Source of the DNA: a virus
Strand: one strand, 5' to 3'
IMG/VR virus record: IMGVR_UViG_3300034105_003404
Location: 1-25,918 of that record
DNA: 25,918 nt
Shown here: positions 1 through 6,232 of the stretch, piece after piece
How positions within the stretch are numbered: the stretch's first letter is position 1
Layout of the letters: each line of letters begins with the position of its first letter
The notes under the pieces: generated by a model
What the model was told of the DNA's origin: nothing
Database searches by the model: none
The model's input: only the letters and a program-made list of their open reading frames with translations
Translations under genes and position numbers: made by a program

Positions 1-121
1 TTAGTTCTTTATCGCAATCAATGATGAGTTGATACCAGCCCTCATCAACCTCTATGGCAGAACGATAGGGAGGTTTTATCTTTTCGACAAGCTGCTGGAC
101 CTTGGTAAAGGTGTTGTCCAT
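1..121 (-). CDS. Partial hypothetical protein, paralogue of the 787-1197 gene
   Basis: The first 40 codons are visible from the ATG at 121 and the gene runs off the left edge. The visible protein contains EVDEGWYQLIIDCDKEL, which matches VDEGWYRLVIDCDKEL in the product of 787-1197, so the two are diverged copies of one phage family. The start lies one base after the stop of the WhiB gene upstream (TAATATG), so it is probably translated with it. Function is unknown. Confidence 0.8.
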   Translation of the reverse strand, partial: MDNTFTKVQQLVEKIKPPYRSAIEVDEGWYQLIIDCDKEL

Positions 122-122
122 A

Positions 123-428
123 TTAACGTTTTACCCTATCCTGAATAACTTTTACTCCACGCTTTGACCTCTCTCGCTGCCTCTGCCTGTGCGAAAGGCC
201 GCCCCATATGCCTTGTACATTCATGAATGTAAGTGAGAAATCTAGGCACTCATTTTTTGAAGAACATGATTCGCAAATCTGCACAGCTTTTTTGTTGTTT
301 GACTTTTCTTCTCCGTTTGCGCTCTTCTCCGGAAACCACCAGTCGGTAGGCATGCCCCGGCATGCACCACTGAACCGTGGAACCTCGGTGTTTGCGCTCA
401 GCAAATCAATATCGTGTACTGTTGTCAT
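123..428 (-). CDS. WhiB-family transcription factor (first of three)
   Basis: This 101-residue protein has the WhiB signature: Cys23 followed by the TDWWFP segment, Cys52-x2-Cys55, Cys61, then GIWGG at 73-77 and a basic C-terminal tail. The four cysteines should bind a [4Fe-4S] cluster, and the GIWGG turn plus basic tail are the usual contact with the primary sigma factor and DNA. The family is confined to Actinobacteria and their phages, where known phage members such as WhiBTM4 repress host whiB genes. The ATG overlaps the stop of the upstream gene (ATGA, 425-428), so the two are co-translated. Which promoters it controls cannot be read from the sequence. Confidence 0.93.
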   Translation of the reverse strand: MTTVHDIDLLSANTEVPRFSGACRGMPTDWWFPEKSANGEEKSNNKKAVQICESCSSKNECLDFSLTFMNVQGIWGGLSHRQRQRERSKRGVKVIQDRVKR

Positions 429-715
429 TTTGCAACCCTTTCGCTAGACCCAAGACGAATTATTTTTTCAATCTTATTCCTTATTTTTGACATTTGGTCC
501 CATAGCTCATAGAAATTCTCCACATCATGTTGCGTTACAACAATCAAGTTGTTTTCGAGTTTTGGGGAAGTTTTGTAAACTTCGTCTGCCAAAACAGCGT
601 GCTGTGCGCGCATTTTGATTATTTCATCCTTGGTTTTATCATCAACTTCTATATCTTTGATGTTTTTTATGACTGTCCAAAAATTCATTCTGGTTTTGGA
701 TGGCCTGTTGCGCAT
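425..715 (-). CDS. Hypothetical helical protein, leaderless
   Basis: I do not recognise this 96-residue protein. It is charged and probably mostly helical, with no cysteines. The reading frame extends upstream to a TTG at 751, but that TTG is the first base of a TTGACA -35 box. A -10-like AATAGT sits 17 bp downstream and ends 7 nt before the ATG at 715, so I place the start at 715 on a leaderless message. It is the first gene of a short operon with WhiB and the truncated gene at the window edge. Confidence 0.65.
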   Translation of the reverse strand: MRNRPSKTRMNFWTVIKNIKDIEVDDKTKDEIIKMRAQHAVLADEVYKTSPKLENNLIVVTQHDVENFYELWDQMSKIRNKIEKIIRLGSSERVAK

Positions 716-722
716 AGGCCCA

Positions 723-751
723 ACTATTTCACATTTTTTAAAAAATGTCAA
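723..751 (-). promoter_or_regulatory. Sigma70-type promoter for the 425-715/WhiB operon
   Basis: On the minus strand TTGACA (751-746) is followed after 17 bp by AATAGT (728-723). Only 7 nt separate the -10 from the ATG at 715, which predicts a transcript starting at or next to the start codon. Confidence 0.6.
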
Positions 752-786
752 ATGTTTAAGACACGAATTTTGTTTTAAATTTAGCT

Positions 787-1197
787 CTAAATTTCAGTTG
801 GGGTTGGCGTGGTGATTGAGTACTTTTGGTGACGTAGGGACTCTGCTGCATATTCTGGGTTCAGCGTCTTGCGCCATCCACCAATTGACTTCATAAGAAC
901 ACCAGGGCCACCAGTGGCGCTACACGTCTTGAATGAAATACCTTCATATTTGGAGATTATATTGTTGATTTTCTCCAGAGTATCTTTGTCGTCCATATTC
1001 GATGGTTTTATGTAGTAGCGAAGGCCGCCAAACTTTTCTTTAACTTGGTATATCTGATAGTTTGGGTCCACTTCGGTCAGCTCTTTGTCGCAATCTATGA
1101 CCAGACGATACCAACCTTCGTCAACATCTATTGATTTCCAGTATTCGGGAACTATTTTTTTCTTAAGTTCCTCTATCTGCAGTTGTATCTCATTCAT
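787..1197 (-). CDS. Hypothetical protein of the 'KFGGLRYY' phage family
   Basis: The 136-residue product carries VDEGWYRLVIDCDKEL near the N terminus, VKEKFGGLRYY in the middle and a C-terminal TCSATGGPGVLMKS...GGWRKTL segment. I recall proteins of this pattern from other phages, without a known function. Its N-terminal half is duplicated in the gene cut by the window start. The ATG lies inside the end of the upstream 52-codon gene (8-nt overlap), so translation is coupled. Confidence 0.8.
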   Translation of the reverse strand: MNEIQLQIEELKKKIVPEYWKSIDVDEGWYRLVIDCDKELTEVDPNYQIYQVKEKFGGLRYYIKPSNMDDKDTLEKINNIISKYEGISFKTCSATGGPGVLMKSIGGWRKTLNPEYAAESLRHQKYSITTPTPTEI

Positions 1198-1348
1198 TTG
1201 GATACTTTCCGATTAATTTGTCCAATTCATCATTGCTCAGAAACTTCTCAACCACCTCAACGGCAGCAATATTTTTGTGCATTATGCACCGCTCTGATTC
1301 TCCGAACATATCCAAAACCGTCTTGATTGTTACGTTGAGGTTTTTCAT
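1190..1348 (-). CDS. Small hypothetical protein, 52 aa
   Basis: A 53-codon frame begins at the ATG at 1348, preceded by AGGATG about 5 nt upstream, a good ribosome-binding site. It ends in a TGA overlapping the start of the 787-1197 gene by 8 nt. The product starts MKNLNVTIKTVLDMFG and looks like a small helical protein. The tight overlap and Shine-Dalgarno site are the main reasons to call it real. Confidence 0.65.
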   Translation of the reverse strand: MKNLNVTIKTVLDMFGESERCIMHKNIAAVEVVEKFLSNDELDKLIGKYPNE

Positions 1349-1382
1349 ATTTTCATCCTAATCACATAATGACGCAATTTAG

Positions 1383-1455
<73 letters not shown>

Positions 1456-1460
1456 GGCAT

Positions 1461-1619
1461 TCAGTTGAGTTTTGCTATTTCCTCTTCAAGAATTGCAATT
1501 TCTTTAGCGTCATTGGCTATCTCTTTTTCGAGCGCAGCAATTTCTTTTGTAAGAGCATCAATTTTGTTGCTTAATTCTTTTTCACTGATTGGCTTACTAG
1601 TCTTGTTCTTGGGGTTCAT
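1461..1619 (-). CDS. Small coiled-coil protein, 52 aa
   Basis: The product is MNPKNKTSKP followed by a heptad-rich stretch of Lys/Glu with Ile, Leu and Ala at repeating positions (ALTKEIAALEKEIAND and so on), which should form a coiled coil. An in-frame ATG lies upstream at 1658, but AAGGG sits 5-6 nt before the ATG at 1619, so I prefer the shorter form. It lies directly before the tRNA gene and may be co-transcribed with it. Function is unknown. Confidence 0.65.
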   Translation of the reverse strand: MNPKNKTSKPISEKELSNKIDALTKEIAALEKEIANDAKEIAILEEEIAKLN

Positions 1620-1632
1620 TCTTACCCTTTGA

Positions 1633-1794
1633 TTAGTTCCACGGATTGTTCCATTCATCAGTATCTAATTCTACTGCGTCCGTGTCGGCATCATTGGTCT
1701 TGTCATCTTCTACCTCTTGCCAGTAAGAGACAACATCCTGCTCACTTATGGATGTGCGTTCAACCTGAATGATTTTTTTGAATAACTTTTTCAT
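1633..1794 (-). CDS. Small acidic protein, 53 aa
   Basis: A 54-codon frame starts at the ATG at 1794, with GGGA a few nt upstream, and stops at 1633, just before the coiled-coil gene. The product begins with a basic patch (MKKLFKKIIQVERT) and becomes strongly acidic with a tryptophan-rich end (DEWNNPWN). This pattern is common in small phage proteins that bind host enzymes, but no family is recognisable. It lies between nrdJ and the next gene on the same strand. Confidence 0.6.
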   Translation of the reverse strand: MKKLFKKIIQVERTSISEQDVVSYWQEVEDDKTNDADTDAVELDTDEWNNPWN

Positions 1795-1840
1795 TTGTTC
1801 CCTTTTTATGCGACAGGAATTAATATTGCTTTCAAAGAAC

Positions 1841-3769
1841 CTACTTTACTGGACACGCCCCTGTTGCGCAATCATCAAGAGATAGCTCATCCCCAAAAGC
1901 TGCTTGTTGCAATGGGGCGGAGAAATCAATTTTTGAAATCAGCTTCTCATAAACTTCCTTTGCAACCTCCTCGTATGGTGGAAGTGGGAAATTATGGTCG
2001 GCGTGAAGCAGGAAGGATACCGACTTGACACCTTTGTCATAGTTCTTTGACAGCCATTCCTTAATGAGTTCAAGTTCTTCCTTGCGGTAATAGACAGTCA
2101 CAGACACGGCATTGTCGGCCCAGACTGTTTGCATCTTTTTGACCCATTCGAGCTGCTCTACCGCAGTCATCGCAGATGCAAGGATTGCGTTCTCGGGAGA
2201 TTTGCACGGAAACTCAACCACATATCGTGTGTGGTCTTCTCGTCCATCAATCCCAATATCCCAGACAACCTTGTAACCACGCTTGCGACATGCTTCAACT
2301 AGCGGGTCGGACGAACCAAAACGAACTCGTCGGATGTAGTGACTTGCAAATGCTGGGTGAATACCAGGAGTAACGCCAGGAAGCAACGACAGCGTCCCCG
2401 ATGGTTGTACGGTCGTCAGACGGACAGACTCAGGGAAATCATGCTGAAATGAATAGACTGCGTCCACGGACCGCAGGTAGTTGTACCCACCAGACAGCCA
2501 GCCAATCTGCTCTTCGGAACACTGAAGGACTCCAGTAATACTCTGTCCGAGTCGTGCGTTTTTTGTAACCATGGCTACGGTTTTTTCGTATGGATAGTTC
2601 ATCCGAGTGATGTGCTTCTGGGTCATATAGAGAAGCTTTGATACGGAATGAAGCTGTTCTTCGGATTCGATGTTTGGGAGAAAAATTGTTGAGAGGTTGC
2701 ATGACTCCCCATCGGCTAATGCGATTTCGGCACATGGATTGAAACCCTCAATTGTTGGGTCGGGGCGCTTTTCACCCAACCGGCCATACTGGCGCGCGAG
2801 CTTGCGGTTAACGAGACCGTATGGTTCTCCGGTTCCGTCGTAACCCTTCCACAGCTCTGGCATGATTTCATCATAAGCATCGGCATAGATGCTGTTATTT
2901 GAATTTGCGCGCCATGCTGGGACACTTCCGGACGCCCAGTTTTTTGCACGAATGAAAAGCACATCATCTGGGTCACCAATAGCAATCTGTGCGGAGCGAC
3001 GTGACGAACCCGAAACAACAACTCGGCCAATGATATTGCAAATGTCAAGCACATCAATTGAGCGAAGCTTCTTGCCTTCACGATTCTGCATTACCTTGCT
3101 GATGTCGGTAATTCCATCAATGAGTGCCCCAGGCCCTGATGCCGTGCCGCCGAATGTCTTGAGTGGTGCGCCAAACTCACGAATCAAAATTGTCGAATAC
3201 GAAAATGATTTACCAGTGTCAAAATATGACTTCAAAACTGCGTGCAGAAGGCGTTTCCAGCCCTGACGAGAGTCTGGAACAATGATGTCTGCATCATTTG
3301 AGCGTTCGTGCGTAATGGATACGCCGGCTTTAACCTTTGGCAAGTCGTGAATCTTGGAGCGTTCTACCGAAAATCCGACTCCACCGCCGAGCATCAAATA
3401 CTCAAAAAGAAGTTCAAAGTCTTCGATTTTTTCAATGTTGGTGAAGTAGCAATTATTCAGGGATGAACCACTGAACTTCTTAACCAGCGGGGTGCCAAGC
3501 TGCCAAAGGGCACGGCCCGAAAAAGAACAACGAAGATTGAACATGTGGTCAAACAGTTCTTCTGCTTCTTCTTTTGTGTATGGAACACCAATTTCAATTG
3601 CCCCATCAATAACTCGGGTGATTGTTTCTGGCCAAGTTTCGTTTCGCCCGAGTTCTTCAATCCTGCGGCTGTAGGTTCGTAGGTAAACGACCTCGCCGAG
3701 CCCACCAAAACCCCATGGTGGTGTCTTGGTTTTATAAGACGATAGAAATTCTTCGGAAAAAATTGACAT
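1841..3769 (-). CDS. nrdJ: Class II (adenosylcobalamin-dependent) ribonucleotide reductase
   Basis: This 642-residue enzyme reduces ribonucleotides to deoxyribonucleotides for phage replication. NPCAEI at 344-349 holds the thiyl-radical Cys346 with Asn344 and Glu348. Cys107 (NNCYF) and Cys357 (SCNLS) are the expected substrate-reducing pair. The radical-to-partner spacing of 11 equals that of C408-C419 in Lactobacillus leichmannii RTPR. The C-terminal tail has Cys634 and Cys639 (CATGAC), spaced like C731/C736 of RTPR, and would be re-reduced by thioredoxin, which is encoded at 17000-17338. It is about 100 residues shorter than RTPR, resembling the short phage class II enzymes such as that of mycobacteriophage L5. 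All key residues are present. The start at 3769 is supported by AGAGGGG about 8 nt upstream. Confidence 0.95.
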   Translation of the reverse strand: MSIFSEEFLSSYKTKTPPWGFGGLGEVVYLRTYSRRIEELGRNETWPETITRVIDGAIEIGVPYTKEEAEELFDHMFNLRCSFSGRALWQLGTPLVKKFSGSSLNNCYFTNIEKIEDFELLFEYLMLGGGVGFSVERSKIHDLPKVKAGVSITHERSNDADIIVPDSRQGWKRLLHAVLKSYFDTGKSFSYSTILIREFGAPLKTFGGTASGPGALIDGITDISKVMQNREGKKLRSIDVLDICNIIGRVVVSGSSRRSAQIAIGDPDDVLFIRAKNWASGSVPAWRANSNNSIYADAYDEIMPELWKGYDGTGEPYGLVNRKLARQYGRLGEKRPDPTIEGFNPCAEIALADGESCNLSTIFLPNIESEEQLHSVSKLLYMTQKHITRMNYPYEKTVAMVTKNARLGQSITGVLQCSEEQIGWLSGGYNYLRSVDAVYSFQHDFPESVRLTTVQPSGTLSLLPGVTPGIHPAFASHYIRRVRFGSSDPLVEACRKRGYKVVWDIGIDGREDHTRYVVEFPCKSPENAILASAMTAVEQLEWVKKMQTVWADNAVSVTVYYRKEELELIKEWLSKNYDKGVKSVSFLLHADHNFPLPPYEEVAKEVYEKLISKIDFSAPLQQAAFGDELSLDDCATGACPVK

Positions 3770-3775
3770 TAGGTG

Positions 3776-3793
3776 CCCCTCTGTTGTTAGGGG
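3776..3793 (-). promoter_or_regulatory. Hairpin covering the nrdJ ribosome-binding site
   Basis: On the minus strand CCCCT (3793-3789) can pair with AGGGG (3780-3776) across an 8-nt loop. AGGGG is the only Shine-Dalgarno-like sequence before the nrdJ ATG at 3769, so this stem would mask it. The leader is too short for a cobalamin riboswitch and I see no B12 box. Confidence 0.4.
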
Positions 3794-3832
3794 AACGATA
3801 GTACACCTATAAGCGGCAAATCAAACGTTAAT

Positions 3833-4165
3833 TTATAAAACGATTCCAAGTTCTTTGGCACGTTCAACCGTGACATACGAACCCTTTTTTGCGAGAATTA
3901 CTCGTGCAGTTGTGAATGGGGTGATTCTTCTATTTTCGTAAATTGTTTCTTCGACTAGTATTTTTTGAATATCCCTTAAAGACTCAATGACTTCTGTCGC
4001 AAATGCGATTTGAACTTTTTCGTGAGTTTCGGGAGAACAATCACCGGTTGGGTGACCGCAAACAATACAGGCAGACCTATCTGCTCTTATGATTTGTATT
4101 CCGTCAGCGGTCTGGTCGGTATTTGAAAAAATACTAAAGCTTGATGAATAAAAGGAGTCGCTCAC
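3833..4165 (-). CDS. Small zinc-ribbon-like phage protein (CxxCGHxTGDC)
   Basis: The 110-residue product carries CIVCGHPTGDC at 33-43, three cysteines and a histidine suited to metal binding. It ends with VILAKKGSYVTVERAKELGIV, a tail I recall from several actinobacteriophage proteins. Function is unknown. The start is a GTG at 4165 with no Shine-Dalgarno. A TAGTAT box ends 6 nt before it, so the message may be leaderless. The gene diverges from the 4426-4860 gene. Confidence 0.7.
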   Translation of the reverse strand: MSDSFYSSSFSIFSNTDQTADGIQIIRADRSACIVCGHPTGDCSPETHEKVQIAFATEVIESLRDIQKILVEETIYENRRITPFTTARVILAKKGSYVTVERAKELGIVL

Positions 4166-4371
4166 ATATAGATACTACCATCGTTATTCGGGAGAGCTAA
4201 AAATCACTAGGCGGAAAACGGCGGCCACACCCAAATCAATGTCAGATAGATTAATCCGGGGTTTCCGGACCACCCCAAAATTCGGGGCCTACCCAAAAAT
4301 CGGAACTAGCCATACGGCGTACCCATATAGAGAAAAAGGAATGTCCTCCGCAAAAATTTTTTCTAGGACCT

Positions 4372-4399
4372 CTATTTCAGATAAATCTATTTGAAATAG
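4372..4399. repeat. Inverted repeat around the -35 of the 4426 promoter
   Basis: CTATTTCA (4372-4379) and TGAAATAG (4392-4399) are perfect 8-bp inverted copies 12 bp apart. The right arm covers the -35 box of the promoter at 4391-4419, so it is a plausible repressor operator. The 14 bp TCAGATAAATCTAT between and around the arms recur at 4962-4975. Confidence 0.45.
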
Positions 4400-4419
4400 G
4401 TTGATGCCTGCTATATATT
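4391..4419 (+). promoter_or_regulatory. Strong sigma70-type promoter, leaderless output
   Basis: TTGAAA (4391-4396), a 17-bp spacer and TATATT (4414-4419) form a near-consensus promoter. The ATG of the next gene follows 6 nt after the -10, so transcription should start at the A of ATG. Confidence 0.75.
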
Positions 4420-4425
4420 AGGGCT

Positions 4426-4860
4426 ATGACAAATCAGTACTGGCTAGCTACCTACCCGGACCTAATCGAGGGAATCGAGCAGGATGGAATAACAGAGTTC
4501 AACGAAGATAACGGCAAGTACTTCTTGACGATGTTCGGAAACGAATATGACGCAGCTGTGATGGTCGCTGTTTTTGATGGCAAACGATTGGTCGGATTTG
4601 AGGAAGCGGACATCAACGGACGCAAATACCAAGTACCGGCATATGTGACGTTCACAGAAGCCATATGTATTGAAGTAAATGTCAACAAGATTGTTGAAGA
4701 AGGTATCGCAACTATCACTGAAACAGAAATGTTCGATGTACCTGCATACGTGATTACAACAGACTCCCCCCTAATAAAAGCAGAGAACATCATCAACAAG
4801 TCAATCGTCTCAATTAAAGATAAGCGCATTCCTGGTCTAACTGAAAAGTTCATCAAATGA
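4426..4860 (+). CDS. Hypothetical protein, 144 aa, leaderless
   Basis: I do not recognise this acidic, beta-rich protein with no cysteine cluster. Two similar segments (KYQVPAYVTFTEAICIE near 68 and EMFDVPAYVITTDSP near 101) suggest an internal repeat. There is no Shine-Dalgarno, and the perfect promoter immediately upstream predicts a leaderless mRNA. The stop overlaps the ATG of the following membrane mini-protein (ATGA at 4857). Confidence 0.75.
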   Translation: MTNQYWLATYPDLIEGIEQDGITEFNEDNGKYFLTMFGNEYDAAVMVAVFDGKRLVGFEEADINGRKYQVPAYVTFTEAICIEVNVNKIVEEGIATITETEMFDVPAYVITTDSPLIKAENIINKSIVSIKDKRIPGLTEKFIK

Positions 4861-4985
4861 ACCGCGCAAAATTCATTGATGTAGTCCTATTGGCCGCAGC
4901 CATTTTAGGAATTATTATTGCCGGCATGAAGCTAACCCGGACACCAAAGCTGCTTTCATCATCAGATAAATCTATGTGGGAATAG
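4857..4985 (+). CDS. Single-pass membrane mini-protein, 42 aa
   Basis: It starts in the ATGA overlap with the preceding gene. Residues about 6-23 (FIDVVLLAAAILGIIIAG) form a clear transmembrane helix, followed by a short basic segment (MKLTRTPK) that should stay cytoplasmic. The coupling suggests its product works with the 144-residue protein, perhaps anchoring it or acting on the membrane. It is too short for family assignment. Confidence 0.65.
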   Translation: MNRAKFIDVVLLAAAILGIIIAGMKLTRTPKLLSSSDKSMWE

Positions 4986-5079
4986 CGGCTCCAAATACTG
5001 TCGTATTGCTCCCCACGCCCTGTGGCGTTTCTCAAAAAGTTCGAGCGATAGTTGCTATTTAGAGATAAATAAAAGCACC
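4986..5079 (+). other. Gene-free stretch with a weak hairpin
   Basis: I see no gene between 4986 and 5340. The first part contains a short stem ACGCC/GGCGT (about 5014-5027) followed by a T-rich run, which could be a weak terminator for the 4426-4985 operon. The rest holds the CTTG-rich tract and a promoter, listed separately. Confidence 0.35.
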
Positions 5080-5207
5080 TTGCTACCTGTCACCTTGCTT
5101 GCCTTGTCACCTTGTCACCTTGTCACTTGCTAACCCCTTGCCTTGTGTCTCACCTTGTTGCTTGTCTCTCTAATCGCTTGTCACCTTGTCGCTTGACTTG
5201 TCTCTAT
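5080..5207. repeat. CTTG-rich degenerate tandem repeat tract 1
   Basis: About 130 bp are built from imperfect 7-9 bp copies of CCTTGTCA/CCTTGCTTG, with CTTG recurring more than ten times on the plus strand. It ends about 60 bp upstream of the TTGACA promoter at 5270. A second tract of the same kind precedes the second promoter of the same sequence (5559-5654). It looks like an array of protein-binding sites or a slippage-expanded regulatory region. Confidence 0.7.
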
Positions 5208-5269
5208 ATATAGGTATCTAGTGCCATAAATACCCCTTGTGATATATCAAAAGAATTTCTATAAATAAC

Positions 5270-5298
5270 TTGACAATATCCCAACTATGCCCTATAGT
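5270..5298 (+). promoter_or_regulatory. Promoter 1 of a duplicated pair
   Basis: TTGACA (5270-5275), a 17-bp spacer and TATAGT (5293-5298). The spacer TATCCCAACTATGCCC is nearly identical to that of the promoter at 5688-5716, which suggests a shared operator between the -35 and -10 boxes. Confidence 0.75.
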
Positions 5299-5340
5299 TT
5301 TATTTGTGAGGCACACGCCCCACCTAAACAAAGGAATTAT

Positions 5341-5493
5341 ATGAGAGACATCAGCACAGTATCCACAAAAGAAATCCAAAAAGACCTAGATTTTATTTCT
5401 GAACAATGGGGCGTATTCTCAACTGAAGCCGATATGCGTCAAGCACTTGTTTCCACCATCACAAAAAGATTGGTTTGGGGCGCAAGCAAGTAA
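5341..5493 (+). CDS. Small hypothetical protein, 50 aa
   Basis: The frame is open from 5287, but that start lies within the promoter, ahead of the predicted transcription start. The ATG at 5341 has AAAGGA about 6 nt upstream and is the real start. The product (MRDISTVSTKEIQKDLDF...) is a small helical protein with a Trp-Gly pair and no known family. It is a single-gene unit closed by a strong terminator at 5509-5546, so it is probably highly expressed and separately regulated. Confidence 0.75.
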   Translation: MRDISTVSTKEIQKDLDFISEQWGVFSTEADMRQALVSTITKRLVWGASK

Positions 5494-5508
5494 TTCAGTA
5501 GCCAACTA

Positions 5509-5546
5509 AGAGCCACCTAGCACCCCTCGCTAGGTGGCTCTTTTTT
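5509..5546 (+). terminator. Rho-independent terminator
   Basis: A perfect 13-bp stem (AGAGCCACCTAGC at 5509-5521 with its complement at 5529-5541) around a 7-nt loop is followed by a T run to 5546. It lies 15 bp after the stop of the 50-residue gene. Confidence 0.95.
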
Positions 5547-5558
5547 ATTTGCCCCTAC

Positions 5559-5654
5559 GCCTTGCGCCTTGTGCCTTGCCTTGTGCCTTGCCTAGTGCCT
5601 CGCCCTATGCCTTGCCTTGTGTCTCGCCCTATGCCTTGTGCCTTGTTTCGTGCT
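5559..5654. repeat. CTTG-rich degenerate tandem repeat tract 2
   Basis: This tract is made of imperfect GCCTTGT and GCCCTAT heptamers and ends about 30 bp before the second promoter. The CCTATGCC words in it echo the CTATGCCC of the promoter spacer, as if the tract were made of operator-like sites. It parallels the tract at 5080-5207. I see no gene between 5494 and 5748. Confidence 0.7.
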
Positions 5655-5687
5655 ACGGGCTACCTATCTACGCTTGACAGACAATGC

Positions 5688-5716
5688 TTGACTTTATCCC
5701 ACCTATGCCCTAAGGT
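5688..5716 (+). promoter_or_regulatory. Promoter 2 of a duplicated pair
   Basis: TTGACT (5688-5693), a 17-bp spacer with TATCCCACCTATGCCC and TAAGGT (5711-5716). It matches promoter 1 at all but a few positions from -35 to -10. A further TTGACA lies at 5674-5679, without a -10 at the right distance. Confidence 0.7.
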
Positions 5717-5748
5717 GTAATCATAAGCAACCAACAAGGAGATACACA

Positions 5749-5991
5749 ATGAGAAGGAAACTAGCAATAGCAATAGCGATAGTGATAGGAGTGAGTTTAT
5801 ATTCGTTCTCTAGAGAGAGTGGATACACTTGCTCTAGTAGCCCTGTATTGGTATCACAAGGTGACACGATTACAAGTATCGTACACGCTCATTGTGAAGG
5901 CAATACACGCCGAGCCATAGACGATACCTATGAGATATATGGCAGTCTCATTATCCCAAGTCAGCAGATATACCTACCAAGTAGCAAGTAG
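5749..5991 (+). CDS. Small exported LysM-like protein
   Basis: The 80-residue product starts with MRRK and a hydrophobic helix (residues 5-19), a signal peptide or anchor. The rest (about 33-77) fits a single LysM repeat: VLVSQGDTITSIVHAHCEGN, a middle helix, then a glycine turn and IIPSQQIYLPSS, like the usual GDTL...NG...I.PGQ.L.LP pattern. Cys28 and Cys49 could form a disulphide outside the membrane. LysM domains bind peptidoglycan, so it may act at the host envelope, for example in superinfection exclusion; that role is inference. AAGGAG lies 7 nt before the ATG. Confidence 0.65.
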   Translation: MRRKLAIAIAIVIGVSLYSFSRESGYTCSSSPVLVSQGDTITSIVHAHCEGNTRRAIDDTYEIYGSLIIPSQQIYLPSSK

Positions 5992-6122
5992 TGGTAGGTG
6001 GAGAGAGTGTCATAGGTGGCACTCTCTCCAAACTGCTTACGGGTGAGAGATTCGATACTACTGAGTGTTGTGGCAGTAGTGAAATCTTGACGGCAGGCGT
6101 ACCACCCAGAACGCCTGCCGTC
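5972..6122 (+). ncRNA. Row of hairpins with 10-nt loops, candidate structured RNA
   Basis: Four stems follow one another. ACCTACC (5972-5978) pairs with 5993-5999 and overlaps the LysM stop. GGAGAGAGTG (6000-6009) pairs with 6020-6029. ACTACTG (6057-6063) pairs with 6074-6080. GACGGCAGGCGT (6089-6100) pairs perfectly with 6111-6122. The last three each have a loop of exactly 10 nt. GGTGG in the loop at 6010-6019 is complementary to CCACC in the loop at 6101-6110, so a kissing interaction is possible. There is no T run, so these are not ordinary terminators. It could be the 3' UTR of the LysM gene or a separate RNA. Confidence 0.5.
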
Positions 6123-6174
6123 GCTTAGTTGTCACTGTGAAGCGCCACACGAAGCATCAGCAAGGAGAAAGGAA

Positions 6175-6204
6175 ATGAAAACCTTGCCGATAAGGTCAGA
6201 TTAG
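6175..6204 (+). CDS. Nine-codon mini-ORF with strong RBS
   Basis: AAGGAGAAAGGAA directly precedes an ATG that opens only nine codons (MKTLPIRSD) before TAG. The excellent ribosome-binding site with so short a frame suggests a leader peptide or the remnant of a frameshifted gene. No gene follows on this strand until 6954, so nothing nearby is an obvious target. Confidence 0.25.
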   Translation: MKTLPIRSD

Positions 6205-6232
6205 CAAAGAGCTGCAGTTTGTCGTGGAAGTA

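Noticed and set aside
2439-3266. Open frames opposite or shifted within nrdJ
   Set aside because: nrdJ is complete with all catalytic residues; these are shadows without start signals.
3770-3832. Cobalamin riboswitch before nrdJ
   Set aside because: The intergenic space is about 60 nt and no B12 box is visible.
4452-5035. Minus-strand frames opposite the 4426-4985 genes
   Set aside because: The plus strand has a near-consensus promoter and coupled starts; the minus frames have neither.
5287-5340. Upstream start of the 5341-5493 gene
   Set aside because: It lies over the -10 box, before the expected transcript start.
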